From Flavobacterium salmonis (GTDB lineage Bacteria > Bacteroidota > Bacteroidia > Flavobacteriales > Flavobacteriaceae), in the NCBI RefSeq assembly GCF_903819435.1, contig NZ_CAIJDP010000090.1:216199-280198 (forward strand): a stretch of DNA of 64,000 nucleotides. The letters run 5' to 3'. Positions 49,055 to 54,737 of this stretch are shown here, in pieces. Every line of letters starts with the position of its first letter. Position 1 is the first letter of the stretch. The position numbers and the translations under genes were made by a program. A model generated the notes under the pieces. It was not told the DNA's origin. It made no database searches and was given only the letters and a program-made list of their open reading frames with translations.

Positions 49055-49471
49055 TCATCTTGTTCTGTATATATACTTATAAAGTAGTTCATCATTGCTG
49101 TATTCCAAACATTCAATATAGCCTTTTTTTCTCTCGTAGGTCTGTTTTGAAATTAACCCAATGCTTAAATTCATATAAATACTGACAAATTTACCATTTT
49201 CAAATGTCACCTGACTTTGAGTATAATAGCCTTTACTGAATTCGTATGTCAATAATTTTGTGTTTTTTTCATAATACAAACGGCTATCATCTGTTGTATA
49301 CAATGCACTATTTGTTATTTCCTCCCAGGTGCCTTCATTATTATAATATGTTTTTGTTTCAATTATTTTAAAACTAAACGAGTTATCTTCGGTATACTCC
49401 TCGTCACCATCACTACTGCAGCCAATTAAAGTACTTATCGCAATAAATGCACATAGTATTGCTTTTTTCAT
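49055..49471 (-). CDS. Small lipoprotein of unknown function
   Basis: 138 residues. The signal MKKAILCAFIAISTLIGCSSDGDEE has a clear lipobox and an acidic region after the cysteine. The mature part looks like a small beta-barrel or lipocalin-type sheet rich in Y, T and K (KIIETKTYYNNEGTWEEI, YYEKNTKLLTYEFSKGYYTQSQVTFENGKF). Such small lipoproteins are common in flavobacteria and vary by strain. It is single and flanked by repeats. No specific role can be read. Confidence 0.72.
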   Translation of the reverse strand: MKKAILCAFIAISTLIGCSSDGDEEYTEDNSFSFKIIETKTYYNNEGTWEEITNSALYTTDDSRLYYEKNTKLLTYEFSKGYYTQSQVTFENGKFVSIYMNLSIGLISKQTYERKKGYIECLEYSNDELLYKYIYRTR

Positions 49472-49598
49472 ATTTCTGTTTTTTATTTTTTTAGCAAGTA
49501 TACTAATAATAATCTTAATTGATAAAGTTGAAACGAATTGTTTTTAATGAATAATCCGCCTTTAGACGGGTTGTTTTGTTTCTTATTTGGCCAAATGT

Positions 49599-49772
49599 TT
49601 AATTTAGTCCCGAATCCATCTGGTGCTCCTCTGCGACGAGTACCCGCTTACATTTTTGGACTAAATAAAACGTTTACAATGCCGCTACACAAAGACAGAA
49701 TTAGGATGCAGTGCCCACAAACAATCCGTTTACTAAAGTTTATCCATAGGCAAAAAGACTTAATTTAGTCCC
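49599..49772. repeat. REP/MITE-like element flanked by TTAATTTAGTCCC direct repeats
   Basis: The 13-base word TTAATTTAGTCCC occurs at 49599-49611 and again at 49760-49772. Between them is TGGTGCTCCTCTGCGACGAGTAC (49621-), a variant of the end word of the element at 50228, then GGACTAAATAAAACGTTTACAAT. The stretch has no convincing gene. It reads as a related, diverged copy of the 50228-50412 element. The remaining gap up to 49810 is AT-rich. Confidence 0.45.
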
Positions 49773-49810
49773 AGACTATAAACAGCAAAATTCAAAAACA
49801 AAAGTATAAT

Positions 49811-50161
49811 ATGGAAATACGTTTATTGGTTTTAAGAACAGGCGACACAAAAAAACTATCCGATTTTTACACCCTGTTCGGGTTGACTTTTGACTATCAT
49901 CAACACGGAAATTCACCATTTCATTATAGTGCAAGTATCGGAAAAACAGTTTTAGAAATTTATCCTTTAACAAAGACCCAGACCGAAGCAGACAAAAACC
50001 TAAGATTAGGCTTCGGTATTGACAACTTCGAGGCTAAAATTCAAAAATTAACAGCTTTAGACATGGTATTTGTATTACCTCCTACACAAACAGAGTTTGG
50101 ATTCATGGCCGTAATTGAAGATTTTGAGGGAAGGAAAATTGAGTTGTATAAAAATAGCTAG
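49811..50161 (+). CDS. VOC-family (glyoxalase/bleomycin-resistance fold) protein
   Basis: 116 residues, one VOC domain of two beta-alpha-beta3 units. Visible parts are LLVLRTGDTKKLSDFYTLFGLTFDYHQHGNSPFHYSASIGKTVLEIYPL and, at the end, FGFMAVIEDFEGRKIELYKN, where the last glutamate of the family's metal site sits in KIELY. It may be a lyase, dioxygenase or binding protein. Lone VOC genes of this length travel often between Bacteroidota. Here it sits between two MITE-like repeats, which fits transfer. Confidence 0.85.
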   Translation: MEIRLLVLRTGDTKKLSDFYTLFGLTFDYHQHGNSPFHYSASIGKTVLEIYPLTKTQTEADKNLRLGFGIDNFEAKIQKLTALDMVFVLPPTQTEFGFMAVIEDFEGRKIELYKNS

Positions 50162-50227
50162 TTGAAATATGTAATTCAAAACATTAACAACTGAATTCTC
50201 TGTTTTTTTTTATGAGTTGATAATCAT

Positions 50228-50412
50228 CTGGTGCTCGTTTGCAACAAGTACCTACTTACTTGTAAAACTAAATAAAGCTTTTGCAACGCAGCTTTTGAGA
50301 TAATGCCTATGTAAAAAATAGCTTTATAAGAATTCTATTTTAATAAACCGCATTACAAACGCTACAATTCATCTTTTAAATTAAGCAAGTACTCGTTGCA
50401 AACGAGCACTAG
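50228..50412. repeat. 185-base MITE-like element with 31-base terminal inverted repeats
   Basis: The left end CTGGTGCTCGTTTGCAACAAG (50228-) and the right end, read in reverse complement (CTAGTGCTCGTTTGCAACGAG), agree at all but a few positions over about 31 bases. The inner part holds ACTAAATAAAGCTTTTGCAACGCA and no coding frame. Size and ends suit a non-autonomous element or a paired REP (BIME) mobilised by a REP-associated Y1 transposase, but none is in the window. Fragments of the same family lie near 48842 and 49620. Confidence 0.7.
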
Positions 50413-50437
50413 TGGGGCTACTGAATAATTCTGACGA

Positions 50438-50788
50438 TTATTTTCCAATAATTTTTCTTCTATGAGTTTGTCCCCACTCTGATAGATTGTTTATAATGAT
50501 TTGTAATGTTTTACCATGTTCTGTAAGTTCATATTGAACACTTATGGGTTGTGTATCCAAAACAGTACGGTTGACTATTTTATTTACTTCCAATTCTTTC
50601 AGTTCTTTGCTCAGCATTTTATTGGAAATACCAACAACATCATTTAAAATATCCGAAAATCTTCTCTTGTTATAATAACAAATAGAAGATATTATTGGTA
50701 TTTTCCATTTACCACTTAGCACATCCATCGAATCTTGAATTGCTATTAAGTTTTTCTTATTCTCTTGTAAACACTGAACTTTTTCCAT
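50438..50788 (-). CDS. HxlR-family transcriptional regulator
   Basis: 116 residues from the ATG at 50786-50788. The frame is open up to 50848, but that part covers the promoter region. The winged-helix pattern is typical: a cysteine near the N-terminus (VQCLQENKKNLIAI), then MDVLSGKWKIPIISSICYYNKRRFSDILNDVVGISNKMLSKELKELEVN and RTVLDTQPISVQYELTEHGKTL. HxlR proteins often sense thiol- or aldehyde-reactive compounds through that cysteine and repress a divergent gene, here the SDR at 50909. Confidence 0.92.
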   Translation of the reverse strand: MEKVQCLQENKKNLIAIQDSMDVLSGKWKIPIISSICYYNKRRFSDILNDVVGISNKMLSKELKELEVNKIVNRTVLDTQPISVQYELTEHGKTLQIIINNLSEWGQTHRRKIIGK

Positions 50789-50845
50789 ACTACTGGTTAC
50801 TTTTAGGTTACTTGATTCCCTGAATGATACAATTACTTTTCGATA

Positions 50846-50882
50846 CAAAGTTACAAAAGTATACTTTCACTTTCTAACTTTG
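50846..50882. promoter_or_regulatory. Divergent promoters of hxlR-like and SDR genes
   Basis: Plus strand: TAACTTTG (50875-50882), a TAnnTTTG box 27 bases before the SDR start. Minus strand: TACTTTTG (50854-50861) and TAACTTTG (50846-50853), both matching, upstream of the HxlR start. The opposed boxes lie within 37 bases, so a regulator bound between them would block both. -33 elements are not clear. Confidence 0.5.
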
Positions 50883-50908
50883 CAACTCACAAATTAAAAA
50901 AGTAAAAA

Positions 50909-51664
50909 ATGAGTAAATTAAAAAACAAAGTTGCTGTAGTTACGGGAGCATCAAAAGGAATAGGCGCATCAATAGCCAAATATCTTGCAGAAGAAGGTGC
51001 AAGTGTAGTCGTAAACTATGCATCAAGTAAAGAAGATGCAGAGCAAGTAGTTAAAGTGATTACTGACAATGGTGGTAATGCTATTGCAGTTCAAGGTGAT
51101 GTATCCAAAAAATCAGATGTGATAAGGTTATTTACAGAAACAAAAAATGCTTTTGGGACATTAGATATTTTGGTGAACAATGCGGGTATCTATCAATTTG
51201 AGTCAATTGAGCATTTTACTGAAGATTCGTTTCACCAGCAATTTAATATTAACGTGTTAGGTTCATTGTTGACAATTCACGAATCTTTAAAACTATTTGG
51301 CAAAGCAGGCGGTAACATAATTAACATAAGTTCAGGTGCCAGTAATACGCCAATGCCAAACGGTGCTGCATATTCAGCTACAAAGGCTGCTTTAGATGCT
51401 ATTACCATTTCATTATCCAAAGAATTTGCAGGAAAGAATATTCGTATCAACTCTGTTTTACCCGGAATTGTAGAAACAGAAGGTTATCATACCGTTGGAA
51501 TGGCAGGAAGCGAAGCAGAAACTTTTATGATTTCCAAAACACCACTTGGAAGATCAGGTAAACCTGAAGACATTGCAAAAGTGGTAGCATTTCTTGCTTC
51601 TGATGATTCATACTGGATAAATGGGGAAAAAATTTCTGTAATGGGGGGACTTTACGGGATTTAA
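50909..51664 (+). CDS. SDR-family NAD(P)-dependent oxidoreductase
   Basis: 251 residues, classical short-chain dehydrogenase. Cofactor motif VVTGASKGIGASIAKYL near residues 10-25; NNAG near 88; catalytic serine in INISSGAS; YSATKAALDAIT with the catalytic tyrosine and lysine; PGIVETEGY after it; C-terminal FLASDDSYWINGEKISVMGGLYG. It reduces a carbonyl or oxidises an alcohol using NAD(P)(H). Substrate is unknown. The divergent HxlR gene suggests induction by a reactive aldehyde, quinone or electrophile. Confidence 0.95.
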   Translation: MSKLKNKVAVVTGASKGIGASIAKYLAEEGASVVVNYASSKEDAEQVVKVITDNGGNAIAVQGDVSKKSDVIRLFTETKNAFGTLDILVNNAGIYQFESIEHFTEDSFHQQFNINVLGSLLTIHESLKLFGKAGGNIINISSGASNTPMPNGAAYSATKAALDAITISLSKEFAGKNIRINSVLPGIVETEGYHTVGMAGSEAETFMISKTPLGRSGKPEDIAKVVAFLASDDSYWINGEKISVMGGLYGI

Positions 51665-51689
51665 AAACAAAATTATTAAACGCTAAAAG

Positions 51690-51792
51690 AAACACTGCCT
51701 GTAACAAGGGCTTTGCAATAGTGGAACGACAGTGCTCAATTGAATATTTGTGCTTATATTTAGCATTGGTGTTTAATTGAGCATTTGTGTTA
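51690..51792. repeat. GCCTGTAACAAGGG...GAGC intergenic element
   Basis: Downstream of the SDR is ACTGCCTGTAACAAGGGCTT (from about 51692), then an inverted pair GCTCAATT (51734-51741) and AATTGAGC (51775-51782). From memory, sequences of this kind (CTATAACAAGGGTTTGGC...) are found after single acquired genes in many Bacteroidota, though I cannot check this here. The element joins directly to the REP at 51801. Confidence 0.35.
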
Positions 51793-51800
51793 TGAAACAA

Positions 51801-51839
51801 ACTTACGTTCACGAGCGAGACGCTCACGCCAGCGGGGGA
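51801..51839 (-). repeat. Solo REP sequence (CACGAGCGAGACGCTC type), copy C
   Basis: ACGTTCACGAGCGAGACGCT...CGCCAGCGGGGGA matches the right-hand arm of the paired elements at 54513-54652 and 57493-57630. Only one arm is present here. It is at the exact point where the hsdM homology stops. Inner palindrome: GAGCGAGACGCTC. Confidence 0.75.
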
Positions 51840-52073
51840 TTCTAATTCTGTCCCACTTTTATTAGTTAAGGTTTCCCATGCATATTCTGCAGGAATAGGC
51901 ATTTTTCGATTATGAGGTGGTTTTGTGTATTCATCTGCCATTTTTAAGAACAATAAATAAGTTAATTGTTCTAAATAATCGCCATAGCCTACACCATCAT
52001 CTCTAAAGGTTTGGCAAAATGCCCATACTTTGGATACTATACTTGAGGTATTGACTGAATTTTCTTTGCTCAT
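51840..52073 (-). pseudogene. hsdM remnant: N-terminus of a type I methyltransferase subunit
   Basis: 78 codons from the ATG at 52073. They read as a good HsdM N-terminal helical domain: SSIVSKVWAFCQTFRDDGVGYGDYLEQLTYLLFLKMADEYTKPP and IPAEYAWETLT. Normal HsdM has about 500 residues with an N6-adenine methyltransferase core (NPPF), all missing. After GTELE the frame runs into the REP at 51801-51839 and on to 51525 as meaningless residues. It is therefore a truncated, surely inactive fragment. It lies 8 bases after the 52082-52345 gene and was once part of the same transcription unit. Confidence 0.85.
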
Positions 52074-52081
52074 TTCTTTGT

Positions 52082-52345
52082 TTAATTATTTTGAATTACG
52101 TTGAATCCCTTTTCTCTTAGGTATTCTTGTGCATCATATGTATTAAAATTATTTGGATCTAGGTTAAGTTCTTCACCATTAACATATAGATTTTCCCATG
52201 AAATCAATAGTTTACAAGGATAAATAATCCCTTCATAATCAACAGCCCATTCTCTTGCACCTCGTCGTGGAGGAATTCCTTCTCTTTCTATTCTAAGTAT
52301 TGCCTGAAAAATATGCTCTCGTTCAATGTTTATTGGTATAGCCAT
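52082..52345 (-). CDS. Small protein resembling the N-terminal domain of McrA/HNH-type restriction enzymes
   Basis: 87 residues. The pattern HIFQAILRIEREGIPPRRGAREWAVDYEGIIYPCKLLISWENLYVNGEELNL with YLREKGFNVI at the end matches, in my judgement, the small domain often at the N-terminus of HNH endonucleases and McrB/ScoMcrA-like proteins. That domain reads I...IPxxR...Y...GKxYPPKxxI..A...xGxEL...F...xxFL..xGF. Here it is a stand-alone gene. It sits 13 bases after the CHAT gene and 8 before the hsdM remnant, so all are in one unit. It may recognise DNA or act as an adaptor. Confidence 0.6.
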   Translation of the reverse strand: MAIPINIEREHIFQAILRIEREGIPPRRGAREWAVDYEGIIYPCKLLISWENLYVNGEELNLDPNNFNTYDAQEYLREKGFNVIQNN

Positions 52346-52358
52346 TTTTAAATCTTAA

Positions 52359-54491
52359 TTATATTAAATAAGCTAGTGATCCCCAGCTGTAAAAGTTTTG
52401 GAAATCTACCCTACTATTTTCAATTCTTTCTATTACGTCTTCTTCACTACAATATTCATTAATTCTTTCTACAACAGATTCCTTCCCCGAATAGAAAAGA
52501 TTAATTGTTTTATTTAGAGCCTCTGAATAATTTAAGTCATCAGACAAATAAGACGCTAATATAACCCCTGAAATTAATGCCGAGTAATTATCAATAGGCC
52601 ATTGGTGACTAATTAATGACTGTTTAGAACAAACTAAAGCAGAACCAATACCCAATGATAATGGACTATTGATTAATGATGTTGTTGCACCATCACAAGC
52701 ATCAACTACAATTAATCTTCTATCTGATGTGTTTAAACTATATGAATTCAATTCGTCTAAATTAAAGTGAATATTATTCCCTAAGTCTAGATATGATTTA
52801 TGGGCTTCCATATGATTAAATTCTCCATGACAACAAATCCAAATTAAATCAAAACTATCATCATTATATTTTTCTAAAAATTCCTCTTTTGATGATAAAT
52901 GGAATTTTAATATTACAGTTTCAATTCCTTTTTTATTAAATATATTAACAATTCCTACACTTTCTATTTGGCTTAATATAGTGTCGCCTTCCCACACCAA
53001 AACCTTGCGGATTTTTCTTTGTTCATTTGGCTTCTCAAAACTCTGAATTATAGGTAATAGAATATTTAATTCTTTTGATATTATTGATTGAATAGGTAAT
53101 TGGACACCATAAAACAAATGCATTCCACTAATTTCATTTAACCTTGGAACTTGCAATAATTGTTTAAAGTTAAAATGCTTTTTTATTGCTTCTAAAAATT
53201 GATTTGCATTCTCTTTTATTGGTGCTCCTAACCTATATGGATTTTCATATTGAAAATCTGAATAATCATGCAGAGTATTTGTTGTCGAAAAAAACTGATT
53301 ATTGAATGTAATTATTTGAGGAATATTTTCAAGTGTATTAGTATCAGTAATAATCTGTGATTTATCAATTGAATATAATACACCATTTGGACTATTTGGT
53401 ATTATGAAGAGAATTTTTTTATTAAATATATTATCATAATCTATCCTAAAGTATCTACAAATTATTTCACTTGCAATTTCGGTTTTTCCGTTTTGTATAA
53501 GAAGGTGGAGTGAATTTAATAAATTATTATATAGTCTTGATAATTCATAATTAATTTTAAAATCATCATCGTGTGCATCAAGATATTCATAATATTTATC
53601 GAAGCATAAAAACAAAACCTCAAGATTTTCAACTAACTGATCGACATTATCTTCAAATTTATTAGCATAAATTTGAAGATGTTCATGAGGGTGTAAAATA
53701 TCTAAATAAGAAGTAATTATAATATCACACCATTCTTTTTTTGAATATAGGTTATAACTATTTTTTCTACAAGAGAAATTTACAGCAATCATTTTCTTAG
53801 AGCTTTGTGAAATATTTAAATTATAAATTTTAAACAATATTTCACTTGCAATTTTATTTTGACTCTCTTTTTTGTGAACAAAACACCAAGTTGAAATATT
53901 TGCTAAAGCAGGAATTAATTCCTCTAAAAAAAGATGCTGGCTAAATAAGTTTATTATTCTTACAAAATAAACCTTCAAATAAATATCACATAACTCAATA
54001 TGACCACCACTACATCTGGAATAATAAAAAAGACATTCACTCCAGGTTAGAAAAAATATATCTACATTTTTTTTAATAAATATATTATCTGAAGCAAAAA
54101 ATGTTACAATTCTTAGTGGTTCATATTGTCTTTGCAAAGTTTCAGATAAATCTCTACTAAGAGAATTACATATCCAGCCATAACAGTAATTTAAGATTTT
54201 ATTGCTAGTTACAATTCTTAGTATTGAAACAGAGATTATATATTGAAGAAAGTCAATTAAATCTGCATTCAGTATGTTTTTTGTTTTTAAAACAAATAAA
54301 TCGTTAATAAATGCTTCGGCTAATAATTGTGATTTTTCTAAATTAAAATCTATAACCTTAATTTCTATTTCAAACCATTCAAAGAATTCTTCAATATCCT
54401 CGGGATTATCAAAGTCTGATTTTTTCTCCCATATGTATACTTCTTTATCATAAGATAAATTATGAAAATTTATAAAAATCTCTTTATTCAT
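52359..54491 (-). CDS. CHAT-domain (caspase-like) protease, putative defence effector
   Basis: 710 residues. The first 450 or so are mostly helical, with an all-alpha, TPR-like look but no exact repeat. The C-terminal part from about 490 is a CHAT domain: KVLVWEGDT strand, the catalytic histidine in DLIWICCHGEFNH (H555), the catalytic cysteine in RRLIVVDACDGATTS (C599), then GIGSALVCSKQSLISHQWPIDNYSALISGVILASYL and a final helix. CHAT peptidases cut proteins after activation by a sensor, for example in TPR-CHAT of type III-E CRISPR. It follows the HD/ATPase gene by about 250 bases with a REP pair between. The activator is inferred to be that neighbour. Confidence 0.82.
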   Translation of the reverse strand: MNKEIFINFHNLSYDKEVYIWEKKSDFDNPEDIEEFFEWFEIEIKVIDFNLEKSQLLAEAFINDLFVLKTKNILNADLIDFLQYIISVSILRIVTSNKILNYCYGWICNSLSRDLSETLQRQYEPLRIVTFFASDNIFIKKNVDIFFLTWSECLFYYSRCSGGHIELCDIYLKVYFVRIINLFSQHLFLEELIPALANISTWCFVHKKESQNKIASEILFKIYNLNISQSSKKMIAVNFSCRKNSYNLYSKKEWCDIIITSYLDILHPHEHLQIYANKFEDNVDQLVENLEVLFLCFDKYYEYLDAHDDDFKINYELSRLYNNLLNSLHLLIQNGKTEIASEIICRYFRIDYDNIFNKKILFIIPNSPNGVLYSIDKSQIITDTNTLENIPQIITFNNQFFSTTNTLHDYSDFQYENPYRLGAPIKENANQFLEAIKKHFNFKQLLQVPRLNEISGMHLFYGVQLPIQSIISKELNILLPIIQSFEKPNEQRKIRKVLVWEGDTILSQIESVGIVNIFNKKGIETVILKFHLSSKEEFLEKYNDDSFDLIWICCHGEFNHMEAHKSYLDLGNNIHFNLDELNSYSLNTSDRRLIVVDACDGATTSLINSPLSLGIGSALVCSKQSLISHQWPIDNYSALISGVILASYLSDDLNYSEALNKTINLFYSGKESVVERINEYCSEEDVIERIENSRVDFQNFYSWGSLAYLI

Positions 54492-54512
54492 ATTTCTTTT
54501 TTTTAATCAAAT

Positions 54513-54652
54513 CCCTCTGCTGTCGCGAGCGTCTCGCTCGTGCACTCAATGCATAAAATCAATTTACATTATTTTTGACGATAATTACCGTAAACGTATT
54601 TCTGAATTCAAAACGTACGTTCACGAGCGAGACGCTCGCGCCAGCGGAGGAG
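54513..54652. repeat. Paired REP (BIME/MITE-like) element, copy A
   Basis: CCTCTGCTGTCGCGAGCGTC at the left and TCACGAGCGAGACGCTCGCG...CCAGCGGAGG at the right are inverted arms of about 30 bases. Between them lie about 75 bases (CACTCAATGCATAAAATCAA...) that are nearly the same in copy B. It lies between the CHAT gene and the HD/ATPase gene. It has no open frame. Elements of this kind are moved by REP-associated Y1 transposases. Confidence 0.8.
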
Positions 54653-54737
54653 TTTAATTTTTTCCCCTTCTTAAATATTTGTGTTCCTTTATGTAAATTC
54701 TAACTATTATATATCACATATTGAATTAATAATTTTT

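Noticed and set aside
49538..49768. 76-residue plus-strand frame
   Set aside because: It lies inside a diverged repeat element and has no coding pattern.
51525..51839. Second half of the hsdM frame
   Set aside because: It is translated REP and intergenic sequence and runs into the SDR gene on the other strand, with no methyltransferase motif.
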